Of a stretch of 53,123 nucleotides of DNA, positions 7,594 to 15,406 are shown in pieces. The DNA is taken from positions 1 to 53,123 of the forward strand of contig CABYED010000012.1 of NCBI GenBank assembly GCA_902517815.1. Direction: 5' to 3'. Position numbers and translations under genes: made by a program. The stretch is from an uncultured SAR116 cluster alpha proteobacterium (GTDB taxonomy: Bacteria > Pseudomonadota > Alphaproteobacteria > Puniceispirillales > Marisalimonadaceae). Each line of letters starts with the position of its first letter. The first letter of the stretch is position 1. Under the pieces are notes generated by a model. That model ran no database searches. It was not told the DNA's origin and was given only the letters and a program-made list of their open reading frames with translations.

Positions 7594-9078
7594 ATGAAAC
7601 TAGGACAACAGTTAAAAATTAAACAAAATCAGTCTTTAATAATGACACCACAGTTGCAACAAGCAATCAAATTGTTGCAATTAACTAATATTGAATTATC
7701 AGATTTTATTGACAAAGCAAAATTAGAAAACCCATTTTTAAAAGAGAATACTCAAACAATATCCAAAAAAAATGAAGAAGAAAAAAGTTCAAATACTTAT
7801 GAGAATATGAATAGTTCATTAGATCCACTTAAAAATGATAGTAAACTTGATTTAGAAAATACTTTTGATTCACATATATCTTCAAATTCAAAAATGGAAA
7901 ATAAAAAACTTTTTGATAAAGAAGTAATTAAATCAGGATCAAATAAATCTGCAGGAGAAGTAATAGAAAAAACACTTGAGCATAAGGTTTCGCTTAGAGA
8001 CCATCTGATAAATCAAATAAACTTAACTTTAAAGAAAAATCAAACCAAAACTGTTGCAATTGCAATGATAGATTATCTTCATCCAAGTGGTTGGTTTATT
8101 TCATCTACATCTGAAGTTGCGAAAGAATTGAACGTAGACATTTCTATGGTAGAAAAAGTACTTTCAAAATTAAAAAATCTCGAACCAGTAGGAATTTTTT
8201 CCCAAAATTTAGCAGAATGTTTGAAGATTCAATTGGTTGAAAATAGACAATTTAATCAGCATTTTGCAATTCTTCTTGAAAACCTTAACATCTTACCCTC
8301 AGGAAAATTTAGGCAGATTAGTAAACTTTGTAAAGTTTCTGAAGATAAACTATTTCAAATGATTAAAATTTTAAAGACACTTAACCCAAAACCTGCTGAA
8401 AATTTTAATGAAGAAAACGTTAATGTTGAACAACCAGACATCCTCGTTACAAGATCTGCAAAAGGATGGCGTATTGATTTAAATGGTTCAACTTTGCCAA
8501 GTGTAAATGTTGATGAAAGCTATATTGAGGAAATGAATAATTATAATCTTGATGAAAAAGGTAATGCTTTTACTTTAGAAAAGATTGGAGAAGCTCGTTG
8601 GTTAAAAAAAGCCGTTGATCAAAGAAATAAAACAATATTAAAAGTGACATCTGAGATATTAAAAAAACAAGTTGGTTTTTTTAGGCATGGTTTTAGCCAT
8701 ATGAAACCAATGATACTTAAAGATATTTCTGATGAAATTGGAATGCATGAAAGTACGGTTTCAAGAGTCACTAATAGTAAATTAATTTTGACTGAATGGG
8801 GTGTCATGCCATTGAAAAATTTCTTTTCTGCGTCAATTTCAGGTTCAGAAAATTCAGAATTACATGCTGCTTCCGCTGTAAGAGAAACTATTAAAAATCT
8901 AATTTCATCAGAAATTGCAGGAAAACCATTAAGTGACGATAAATTAGCTGGAATTTTGAATAAAGAAGGTATGGATGTAGCTAGAAGGACAGTCGCAAAA
9001 TATAGAGATATGTTAAATATACCATCTAGCTCACAAAGAAGAAAACAAGCCAGATTAATGAAATTTGCATCGAATTAA
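7594..9078 (+). CDS. rpoN: RNA polymerase sigma-54 factor RpoN
   Basis: Sigma-54 directs RNA polymerase to -24/-12 promoters and needs an AAA+ activator. I start at 7594 rather than the in-frame ATG at 7555: GTGGAGATTGAA precedes it, and MKLGQQLKIKQNQSLIMTP is the standard RpoN opening. The product is 494 residues. Region I is Gln/Leu-rich (TPQLQQAIKLLQL), an acidic region II follows, then the core-binding region. The C-terminal domain carries the HTH (DISDEIGMHESTVSRVTNSK) and the RpoN box ARRTVAKYRDML at about residues 463-474. In many proteobacteria lptB precedes and hpf/ptsN follow; here motility and bactofilin genes surround it, and five sigma-54-like promoters lie within about 4 kb. Confidence 0.97.
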   Translation: MKLGQQLKIKQNQSLIMTPQLQQAIKLLQLTNIELSDFIDKAKLENPFLKENTQTISKKNEEEKSSNTYENMNSSLDPLKNDSKLDLENTFDSHISSNSKMENKKLFDKEVIKSGSNKSAGEVIEKTLEHKVSLRDHLINQINLTLKKNQTKTVAIAMIDYLHPSGWFISSTSEVAKELNVDISMVEKVLSKLKNLEPVGIFSQNLAECLKIQLVENRQFNQHFAILLENLNILPSGKFRQISKLCKVSEDKLFQMIKILKTLNPKPAENFNEENVNVEQPDILVTRSAKGWRIDLNGSTLPSVNVDESYIEEMNNYNLDEKGNAFTLEKIGEARWLKKAVDQRNKTILKVTSEILKKQVGFFRHGFSHMKPMILKDISDEIGMHESTVSRVTNSKLILTEWGVMPLKNFFSASISGSENSELHAASAVRETIKNLISSEIAGKPLSDDKLAGILNKEGMDVARRTVAKYRDMLNIPSSSQRRKQARLMKFASN

Positions 9079-9102
9079 GATATAAGTTTAAGCAAAAAAA
9101 AA

Positions 9103-9282
9103 TTAAATTGATGTTTGAGTATTTATAATTTTAGAGTCAAAAATATATTTTAATGGAATTCTATTCTTTTGTTTTTTTATACCATTTTGATCAAAGTAAT
9201 CAATTTGTATAACAAATTCGTTTAAATTATTTAATAACTGTTTTTTATTATTTGTGTGTTTGTTTATCTCTTCTAATGACAT
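9103..9282 (-). CDS. Short unrecognised protein of 59 residues, predicted sigma-54-dependent
   Basis: An open frame on the minus strand starts at ATG 9282 and encodes MSLEEINKHTNNKKQ and so on, ending NTQTSI. It is preceded by AGAAGGAG, a near-perfect Shine-Dalgarno, seven bases before the ATG. The product is hydrophilic, with no membrane segment or signal, a helical-looking first half and a basic middle (NGIKKQKNRIPLK). It fills most of the gap between rpoN (convergent) and the M23 peptidase gene. A consensus-like sigma-54 promoter lies 31 bases upstream of the start codon. I recognise no family. The ribosome-binding site plus promoter make a real gene likely. Confidence 0.68.
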   Translation of the reverse strand: MSLEEINKHTNNKKQLLNNLNEFVIQIDYFDQNGIKKQKNRIPLKYIFDSKIINTQTSI

Positions 9283-9312
9283 TTCAAAACTCCTTCTGTT
9301 TACTTAAAGTGA

Positions 9313-9329
9313 TGCATTTGTTATGCCAA
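9313..9329 (-). promoter_or_regulatory. Candidate sigma-54 promoter for the 59-residue gene
   Basis: On the minus strand TTGGCATAACAAATGCA has TTGGCA, GG and GC ten bases apart, and TGCA, close to the consensus TTGGCACG-N4-TTGCA. The predicted start is near 9302, leaving about 20 bases before the ATG at 9282, with the Shine-Dalgarno inside that leader. It sits between the 59-codon gene and the M23 gene on the same strand. Confidence 0.62.
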
Positions 9330-9336
9330 AGACAAA

Positions 9337-10719
9337 TTAGTTTGGGTTTTTATTTGCAAAATTTTTTAAACTTGTTCTGCTTAATAGGTTTCTCCCAATT
9401 TTGATATAAGTGGCTGGATTTTGAGATTTTCCATTTACAGAGATTTCGTAATGAAGATGTGCACCTTTAACCTTGCCTGTTCTACCCATCTTACCTATAA
9501 CTTGACCTTCATTAACTAAGTCTCCTCGTCTTACTTTGATTTTTGCTAAATGGCCATATGTAGTCATAATTCCATAATTATGTTTAATTCTAATAACTTT
9601 CCCAAAAGAACCATGATAACCTGCAAAAACAACAGTGCCATCAGCTGATACAGATACATTTTCTTGCCATGTGCCAGCTAAATCTATGCCATGATGCATT
9701 CTATATTTTCCTGTTACAGGATGCTTTCTAGGGCCATAGGGGCTAGAAACGTAATAATGTTCCATTGGTGGTTTTAATGGAATATTTTGAAGTGCATCTT
9801 TATAAATCGAAAGCAAATTTATTCTGTCTTTTAAAATTGTGAAAAAATCATCACTATCTGGATCGATCACTTTATTTTTATTAGTAATTGACTTTAAATT
9901 TACTAAATCCTTGTTATTTAATCTAACATTTATCAAATCAAAAACATTTTCCATTTGAGTTAGTTCGTTATCAACAGAAGCGATAAAGCGAAGTGTTTTG
10001 ACTTTTTCATTTATTTGTGGAGGTTTAGGAACAAAATTATCGTTAATTTCATTATATGTAGAATTATCAGAAATGAAAATATTACTCTCATTAACTTTTG
10101 GAATTGTAAACTCGCCAGGTAAATCCTGATTTCTCATAGTTTGATTAAATAAATCTATACTCAAATTATTATGATTGGCTGTTTTTTTAATATTATTTTC
10201 ATTTTTATCAAAAAAGAAACTTTCCTCCAAAATTTTTCTTGTATCATCAACTAGAATATTTTTGTTATTGTCTACATCTTTATCAATTAAAGGCTCATAA
10301 GAAATTGTTTCATTTTTTTCAGATAGAGAGTTATTTTTAAGAATCGGTAATGATATATTTGATTGATCTTTTGTATTAAGGTTGACAAGAGTGTCTGAGT
10401 CATTTTCTATTGGACTACTAATATTTGCTGAAGCTTCAGTGATTATATCATTCTTTTTGGCAACATCTATTGCTGAGTAAATTCCTTTTGCAGACCAGTA
10501 AACTATACTTGTTAACCCTATTACTGTTGTCATTATTACACTAGTATAATGAATTGGTTTAAAAGCTATTTCAATAGGACCTCTTTTAGTAAATATTAAA
10601 AAACGTCTTTCTGAAAAAAGGCCGACTTTTTTATTTTTTTTAATTTCCTCTCCAAAACGTTGTCCAGTTTTCACTGGAGGAAGTTTTTTCCCAAATTTAT
10701 TTAATGTGGTATTAACCAC
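9337..10719 (-). CDS. Membrane-anchored M23 (LytM) peptidoglycan endopeptidase
   Basis: This is predicted to cut peptidoglycan cross-links in the periplasm. The 460 residues begin with a basic cytoplasmic part and one transmembrane helix (about residues 60-80), then a long Asn/Asp/Ser-rich linker. The C-terminal M23 domain has SSPYGPRKHPVTGK, HHGIDLAG, YGHLAKI and GAHLHYEISV, the zinc-binding HxxxD and HxH signature. The start is GTG at 10719: GGAG lies six bases upstream, and the preceding gene's stop is three bases away. Pairing with bactofilins is known elsewhere (H. pylori Csd1 with CcmA), where the endopeptidase shapes the cell wall. A role in cell shape or pole architecture is inference. 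Confidence 0.88.
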   Translation of the reverse strand: MVNTTLNKFGKKLPPVKTGQRFGEEIKKNKKVGLFSERRFLIFTKRGPIEIAFKPIHYTSVIMTTVIGLTSIVYWSAKGIYSAIDVAKKNDIITEASANISSPIENDSDTLVNLNTKDQSNISLPILKNNSLSEKNETISYEPLIDKDVDNNKNILVDDTRKILEESFFFDKNENNIKKTANHNNLSIDLFNQTMRNQDLPGEFTIPKVNESNIFISDNSTYNEINDNFVPKPPQINEKVKTLRFIASVDNELTQMENVFDLINVRLNNKDLVNLKSITNKNKVIDPDSDDFFTILKDRINLLSIYKDALQNIPLKPPMEHYYVSSPYGPRKHPVTGKYRMHHGIDLAGTWQENVSVSADGTVVFAGYHGSFGKVIRIKHNYGIMTTYGHLAKIKVRRGDLVNEGQVIGKMGRTGKVKGAHLHYEISVNGKSQNPATYIKIGRNLLSRTSLKNFANKNPN

Positions 10720-10722
10720 TTA

Positions 10723-11097
10723 CTACTCCATACCAAGATATAAAAAATATAAAATTCCAATATTAGATAAAATTTGTAAAGTTACTAATAGAATTAAAAC
10801 TTTACTAGAAACTGGATTCTTTACTGACAAACTCAGCGCAGGAAAAGATTCGTTTTTTGTAAAATTATTACTATCTTTTTTTTCAAAATTATCTAAGTCT
10901 TGAAATTCTTTTTTTACCTCAAAATTTTGATTCGGGAAACTATTTTTATTTTCCATTGATAGAGATATGTCTGAATTACTAGTTTTTTGATGCACTTCCA
11001 TAGGAGTATCAACCGAAATTTGTTCTGTAGCCTCATTTTCAATCTCTATACGCATTTTTTCAATACGATCTCTTAAATCAATTATTTCATCTGCCAT
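10723..11097 (-). CDS. Small membrane protein with N-terminal helix, partner of the M23 peptidase
   Basis: The frame is open from 11127, but I prefer the ATG at 11097 (MADEIIDLRDRIEKMR), with GGA four bases upstream. The product is then 124 residues. It has a charged, coiled-coil-prone N-terminus (about residues 1-25), an Asn/Ser-rich middle, and one C-terminal membrane helix (VLILLVTLQILSNIGILYFL). The few residues after that helix suggest a tail-anchored or C-terminally inserted protein with its bulk in the cytoplasm, where it could meet the bactofilins encoded divergently. It is first in a two-gene operon with the peptidase. I recognise no family; the linking role is inference. Confidence 0.65.
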   Translation of the reverse strand: MADEIIDLRDRIEKMRIEIENEATEQISVDTPMEVHQKTSNSDISLSMENKNSFPNQNFEVKKEFQDLDNFEKKDSNNFTKNESFPALSLSVKNPVSSKVLILLVTLQILSNIGILYFLYLGME

Positions 11098-11136
11098 AAT
11101 ATCCAACTTTAAATTTTTGATTTCCAATAATTATTA

Positions 11137-11152
11137 TGGCAAGTTAATTGCA
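11137..11152 (+). promoter_or_regulatory. Near-consensus sigma-54 promoter for the bactofilin operon
   Basis: TGGCAAGTTAATTGCA differs from the sigma-54 consensus TGGCACGNNNNTTGCA at one defined position. GG (11138-11139) and GC (11150-11151) are ten bases apart. The predicted start is near 11162, about 115 bases before the first bactofilin ATG. Its -12 GC is also the -12 of a minus-strand candidate. Confidence 0.68.
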
Positions 11153-11165
11153 TCATTCATACCAA
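11149..11165 (-). promoter_or_regulatory. Candidate sigma-54 promoter for the membrane protein/M23 operon
   Basis: On the minus strand TTGGTATGAATGATGCA has GG and GC ten bases apart, with TTGG and TGCA flanks. The predicted start is near 11138, about 40 bases upstream of the ATG at 11097. It lies on top of the bactofilin promoter, so the two cannot be occupied at once. Confidence 0.52.
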
Positions 11166-11276
11166 ATAAATGAATTTTGATTAATTTTTTAAATTTAAAT
11201 TTACGGTAGTAACATAGAGGTAGTTGTAGTAAGTTGATTTTGATTAATTTTAATTATTAGAAAAAGGATTTCCAAG

Positions 11277-11615
11277 ATGTTAGGAAAAACAAACGATACT
11301 GAAAATGCAAAATCTATAATTTCAAGTGACATGAAGATAAAAGGCAAAATTTCAGCAGATGGAGATTTAGTATTATTAGGGTCAGTTGTTGGAGATATTA
11401 AGTGTAATAGTTTGTCAGTAGAAGATACAGGTACTCTAAAAGGTAATATTGATGCAGACGTTGTAACAGTATCTGGTAAATGTGATGGCCAAGTTTCAGG
11501 TGATATAGTTTCAATTAAATCCACCGGTAAAATTAGTGGAGAAGTTTTTTATGAAAATATTTCAATAGAAGAAGGAGCTGTTGTAGAGGCTCAAGTAGGA
11601 AAAAGAAAAAAATAA
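11277..11615 (+). CDS. Bactofilin 1
   Basis: Bactofilins (DUF583) form nucleotide-independent filaments through a right-handed beta-helix and act in cell shape, stalk or polar organisation. The 112 residues show the repeating pattern of short beta rungs (IKGKISADGDLVLLGSVVG, TGTLKGNIDADVVTVSGK, STGKISGEVFYENISIEEG) with Gly at turns. Short unstructured ends flank the helix, including a basic KRKK tail. AAAAAGGA lies upstream of the ATG. It is first of three tandem bactofilin genes, 23 bases before the second, and divergent from the M23 operon. Confidence 0.9.
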   Translation: MLGKTNDTENAKSIISSDMKIKGKISADGDLVLLGSVVGDIKCNSLSVEDTGTLKGNIDADVVTVSGKCDGQVSGDIVSIKSTGKISGEVFYENISIEEGAVVEAQVGKRKK

Positions 11616-11638
11616 ACTAAAATTAAAGGAGATTTTTG

Positions 11639-12028
11639 ATGGCAAATAAACAGGCAGTTTTGGGATCTGGGGCTAGATTTACTGGTAAAATATCTAATGC
11701 CAAATCTATTGAAATTAATGGATATGTTGAAGCTGATTTAACAACTGAAAAAGTTACTATTGGTTCAAGTGGAAAATTTCTTGGAAAAGTTGATTCAGAA
11801 TTAGTGGTTATTGCAGGAGAGTATGAAGGAAAAATGAAAGCTGATAGTGTTTGGTTAACTGAAACTTCTAGAATTAGTGGAGAGGTTCACTATAAGTCAT
11901 TACAAATGGATAGAGGTGCAGCTTTAAATTGCAGAGTAGTACATAATTGGACTAAGGCCGATGAAAAAAAAGCAGAAGAAACAAGTGAAACTGAAGAAGT
12001 TCAAGAAGATAACACAGAAGAAAAATAA
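11639..12028 (+). CDS. Bactofilin 2 with acidic C-terminal tail
   Basis: The ATG at 11639 is chosen because AAAGGAG precedes it; the TTG three bases upstream is less likely. The 129 residues carry the bactofilin beta-helix (about residues 6-100; rungs such as AKSIEINGYVEADLTTEKV and SRISGEVHYKSLQMDRGA). Unlike its neighbours it ends in a long acidic tail (KADEKKAEETSETEEVQEDN). Such tails could mediate partner binding, but that is inference. It lies 24 bases before bactofilin 3 and almost certainly shares its transcript. Confidence 0.9.
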   Translation: MANKQAVLGSGARFTGKISNAKSIEINGYVEADLTTEKVTIGSSGKFLGKVDSELVVIAGEYEGKMKADSVWLTETSRISGEVHYKSLQMDRGAALNCRVVHNWTKADEKKAEETSETEEVQEDNTEEK

Positions 12029-12052
12029 TTTAGGTTTTTATAAGGATTTATT

Positions 12053-12367
12053 ATGAGTGAAATTACATATATATCAGAAGAATTGGTTATGGAAGGCAAT
12101 TTAGACTCTGCTGGTTCATCGGTTGTTGTTGCTGGAAGATTTAAAGGTGAGTTAAGAGCTAAAGATGTACTTCTTGAAGCTAATAGTATTTTTGACGGAA
12201 ATCTGATTGCTGATAAAGTTACATTAGGCGGATTAGTAAAAGGTGAAGTTGCTGCTAACACTCTTAATGTTGCTAGTAGCGCAAAAGTTGAAGGTAATTT
12301 GAAAACAAATGCTTTATCTATTGATTTAGGTGCAGAAGTTTCAGGTAGTATAACCAGAATTTCATAA
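12053..12367 (+). CDS. Bactofilin 3
   Basis: This is the third tandem member, 104 residues, nearly all beta-helix: EELVMEGNLDSAGSSVVVAG, KGELRAKDVLLEANSIFDG, ADKVTLGGLVKGEVAANTL and SAKVEGNLKTNALSIDLGA. It lacks the tails seen in the other two, so it may be a core filament component. AAGGATTTATT precedes the ATG. Its stop codon abuts the stop of a convergent small gene at 12368. Three different bactofilins in one operon suggests a hetero-filament or functional division. Confidence 0.9.
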   Translation: MSEITYISEELVMEGNLDSAGSSVVVAGRFKGELRAKDVLLEANSIFDGNLIADKVTLGGLVKGEVAANTLNVASSAKVEGNLKTNALSIDLGAEVSGSITRIS

Positions 12368-12631
12368 TTACTGCAAAGTACTTTGCCTTAATGTAGTTTT
12401 TATACATTCACTAAAAAATTTTTTTGTGCTTTCTTCACCTGTTAATTGTGCAAGTTTCATAGAGGCATATCTACCTGCTGCAAGAGCTATAGCTAACTCA
12501 TCTTTCTCAGTAATTGATTCATTTCTAAGGTGATCTTCAATTTCATCTCTGATTCTTATCAGTTTTTTCTCATATAATAGATTTTCTTGTTCATTTGACG
12601 AAGAAAAGTCTAATTTTATTACTTGGCCCAT
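12368..12631 (-). CDS. Small alpha-helical protein, unknown function
   Basis: This is an 87-residue cytoplasmic-looking protein with no membrane segment. After MGQVIKLDFSSSNEQEN come long charged helices (YEKKLIRIRDEIEDHL) and a more hydrophobic segment (ELAIALAAGRYASMKLAQL). I recall similarly short conserved proteins in alphaproteobacteria but can name no family. It converges with bactofilin 3 with no spacer between stops and is divergent from a hydrolase gene. Good frame density and the tight fit support a real gene. Confidence 0.62.
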   Translation of the reverse strand: MGQVIKLDFSSSNEQENLLYEKKLIRIRDEIEDHLRNESITEKDELAIALAAGRYASMKLAQLTGEESTKKFFSECIKTTLRQSTLQ

Positions 12632-12724
12632 ATTCGTCTTCCTAGATTTTAAAATTAGTATATATTATACGACTAAACTAATATAAATTTTAAATTTAAA
12701 GTTAATAATTTTTAAATCACTATA

Positions 12725-13546
12725 ATGATCAATTTTCAAATTTATAAAAATGGAAAAGAAATAGAGTTTGAAAAACCAAATGAGTATTTTTCAGATAAGA
12801 TGTTGCAAACATTATTTATTTTTCATGGCCTGTATGGAAGAGGTAAAAATTGGCAAACTTTTTCAAAAAAACTTAGCAAAAAAGAAAATCAAATAGTGGT
12901 GACTGTGGATCTAAGAAATCACGGAGGAAATGATTTTAAAGAAGATATGTCTTATATATTAATGATGAATGATGTAATAAATTTATTTAATTATCTTGAG
13001 ATAGAAAATACTAATTTATTAGGTCATTCAATGGGGGGCAAATTAGCAATGGTTATAGCCTTGTTAGAACCAAAATATGTCAACAAAGTTATAATAGCTG
13101 ATATAGCTCCTATTGATTATGATAATAATGAAAACCAAATCATAAATGCTCTTTTAAATATCAATTTAAGTTTAATAAGAAAAAGGAATGAAGCTGATGA
13201 GGTTTTGTCTAAATATATAGATAAAAAGTTTTTAAGATCGTTCTTATTGCAAAATCTTGAATTATTAGATGGAAAATATAAATGGTCAATTAATCTAATT
13301 GCTATCAAGAAATCTCTTAATGATTTAAGAAGGTTTCCAACTATAAAAAAAATTAATAAATTTGATAAAGAAGTTCTTTGTGTTTATGGAGGAAATAGTG
13401 AGTATGTTAAAGAGGAACATTTCAATATATTTAGAAAGTTTTTTTCTAAGATTTACTTTCATGAAATTAAAGATGCAGACCACTTTTTACATATAGAAAA
13501 ACCATTAGAATTTTATGAAGCGTCAAATAAATTTTTAAATAATTAA
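12725..13546 (+). CDS. Alpha/beta hydrolase (esterase YbfF-like)
   Basis: The 273 residues have an alpha/beta-hydrolase fold. The oxyanion-hole motif is FHGLYGRGKNW, and DLRNHGGND matches the DLRNHGxS motif of YbfF-type esterases. The nucleophile elbow is GHSMGG, and a late DADHFLHIEKP supplies the catalytic His. The acid is probably in the region before CVYGGNSEYV. Length is normal for the family. The substrate cannot be told from sequence; YbfF hydrolyses short acyl esters and acyl-CoAs. It stands alone, between divergent and co-directional neighbours, with no clear operon partner. Confidence 0.85.
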   Translation: MINFQIYKNGKEIEFEKPNEYFSDKMLQTLFIFHGLYGRGKNWQTFSKKLSKKENQIVVTVDLRNHGGNDFKEDMSYILMMNDVINLFNYLEIENTNLLGHSMGGKLAMVIALLEPKYVNKVIIADIAPIDYDNNENQIINALLNINLSLIRKRNEADEVLSKYIDKKFLRSFLLQNLELLDGKYKWSINLIAIKKSLNDLRRFPTIKKINKFDKEVLCVYGGNSEYVKEEHFNIFRKFFSKIYFHEIKDADHFLHIEKPLEFYEASNKFLNN

Positions 13547-13589
13547 ATATCATATTGTTTCTAAAATTTAAAAAATGTATTAAATATTC

Positions 13590-14462
13590 ATGGATAATAA
13601 ATTGGAAACACATATATTAAATTTATCTTGTAAAGATCAGGTTGGAATTGTTGCAAAGATTTCTTCTATGCTGGCTGAATCGAATTGTAATATTGTTGAG
13701 TCTAAACAATTTACAGATCAAAAAAATGGTAACTTTTTTATCAGACAAAGTTTTTTATTACTTAATGATGAAATGTTACCAAATTTAAAAAATAATTTAG
13801 AGATGTTAGCAAAGAAATTAAATGCAGATTTTTTCTTATCTGAGATTGAAAGTCCCATGAATACAATTTTGCTTGTTTCTAAATTTGATCATTGTTTAAA
13901 TGATATTTTATTTAGGGTTAGGAATAACTCATTAAATTTAAAAATTAAAGCTGTTGTATCAAACCATAAAAACGCAAAAGAGATAGCAAATTTTTCTAAA
14001 ATTCCATTTCATTATTTACCAGTTGAAAAATCAAATAAATTAGATCAGGAAAAAAAACTAAAAGAAATTATAAAAAATAATAATGTTCAATTAATTGTCT
14101 TAGCTCGTTATATGCAAGTACTATCAGAAGAATTTACAAATGATTATACAGGAAAAATTATTAACATACATCATAGCTTTTTGCCTAGTTTTAAAGGAGC
14201 AAGACCTTATCATCAAGCCTTTGAAAGAGGAGTGAAGGTCATTGGTGCAACTGCACATTATGTTACAAAAGATCTTGATGAAGGGCCAATAATTGAACAA
14301 GATACTCAAGAGGTTAATCACGAAATGATGCCCAGTGATTTAGTTTTAATAGGAAGAGATATTGAAGCAAGAGTTTTGTACAGAGCCATAAAAGCTCATT
14401 CTGAAAGAAGAGTTTTTTTAAACGACAATAGAACAATTGTATTTAGAGGACAAAGAATTTAA
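13590..14462 (+). CDS. purU: Formyltetrahydrofolate deformylase PurU
   Basis: PurU hydrolyses 10-formyltetrahydrofolate to formate and tetrahydrofolate, balancing the one-carbon pool. Residues 1-90 form an ACT domain (LSCKDQVGIVAKISSMLAES). Residues about 95-290 form the formyltransferase-type catalytic domain with INIHHSFLPSFKGARPYHQA and DLDEGPIIEQD, which include the Asn-His-Asp triad of this superfamily. Length (290) is standard. It ends two bases before trxB, suggesting co-transcription. The ACT domain and the FKGARPYHQAFERGVK string separate it from PurN and Fmt. Confidence 0.95.
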   Translation: MDNKLETHILNLSCKDQVGIVAKISSMLAESNCNIVESKQFTDQKNGNFFIRQSFLLLNDEMLPNLKNNLEMLAKKLNADFFLSEIESPMNTILLVSKFDHCLNDILFRVRNNSLNLKIKAVVSNHKNAKEIANFSKIPFHYLPVEKSNKLDQEKKLKEIIKNNNVQLIVLARYMQVLSEEFTNDYTGKIINIHHSFLPSFKGARPYHQAFERGVKVIGATAHYVTKDLDEGPIIEQDTQEVNHEMMPSDLVLIGRDIEARVLYRAIKAHSERRVFLNDNRTIVFRGQRI

Positions 14463-14464
14463 GC

Positions 14465-15406
14465 ATGAACAATCAAAGAGAAAAAGTCATAATTATTGGT
14501 TCAGGAGCTGCAGGTTTAACAGCTGCAATATATGCGGCAAGAGCTAATCTAAATCCAGTTGTAATTGAAGGAATCCAACCTGGTGGACAACTTACAATAA
14601 CTACAGATGTTGAAAACTATCCAGGATATGCTGATGTTGTTCAAGGTCCATGGATGATGGAACAAATGAGATCTCAGGCAATTAAAGTTGGAGCTCGTAT
14701 AATCAATGATATAGTTGTTAAAATTAATTTAAAAAAAAATGAAAAGACAGTGGTTTTAGACTCAAATAAATTTTTGACAGCAGATACAATAATTATAGCC
14801 ACTGGAGCACAGGCTAAATGGTTAGGTTTAGAGAGTGAAAACAAATATAATGGAAGAGGTGTTTCAGCTTGTGCAACTTGTGATGGTTTTTTTTACAGAA
14901 ACAAAGTAGTTGCAGTAGTTGGAGGAGGTAATACAGCTGTTGAGGAAGCTTTATATTTATCAAATATATGTTCTAAAGTAAATTTAATTCATAGACGTGA
15001 TGCACTAAGATCAGAGAAGATTTTACAAGATAGACTTTTTTCAAAGAAAAACATAAATATTATTTGGAATAATAAAGTTAGCGAAATTCTAGGTGATGAA
15101 AATGGGGTTAATGCTCTTAAATTAGTCTCAACTAAACAAAATAAAACAGAGATAATTAAAATTGATGGTGTTTTTATAGCTATTGGACATAGTCCATCAA
15201 CAAAGCCTTTTAAAGATGTGCTGGAAATGGACAATGAAGGTTATATTATAGCTCAAAAACCAGGTTCAACAATTACTAATTTAGATGGTGTTTTTGCTGC
15301 AGGTGATTGTGTTGATAAAATTTATAGGCAAGCAGTTACCGCTGCAGGTATGGGTTGCATGGCTGCGCTTGATGCTGAAAAATGGATACAAAATCACAAT
15401 CTTTAG
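14465..15406 (+). CDS. trxB: Thioredoxin reductase TrxB
   Basis: TrxB is a flavoprotein that uses NADPH to reduce thioredoxin. The 313 residues show the FAD-binding GSGAAGLTAAIYAARA near the N-terminus, the redox centre CATCDG, the NADPH-binding GGGNTAVEEALYL, and the C-terminal FAD motif DGVFAAGDCVDKIYRQA. Length and order are those of the low-molecular-weight bacterial enzyme. It follows purU by two bases. Its stop overlaps the stop region of convergent speB by four bases. Confidence 0.97.
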   Translation: MNNQREKVIIIGSGAAGLTAAIYAARANLNPVVIEGIQPGGQLTITTDVENYPGYADVVQGPWMMEQMRSQAIKVGARIINDIVVKINLKKNEKTVVLDSNKFLTADTIIIATGAQAKWLGLESENKYNGRGVSACATCDGFFYRNKVVAVVGGGNTAVEEALYLSNICSKVNLIHRRDALRSEKILQDRLFSKKNINIIWNNKVSEILGDENGVNALKLVSTKQNKTEIIKIDGVFIAIGHSPSTKPFKDVLEMDNEGYIIAQKPGSTITNLDGVFAAGDCVDKIYRQAVTAAGMGCMAALDAEKWIQNHNL

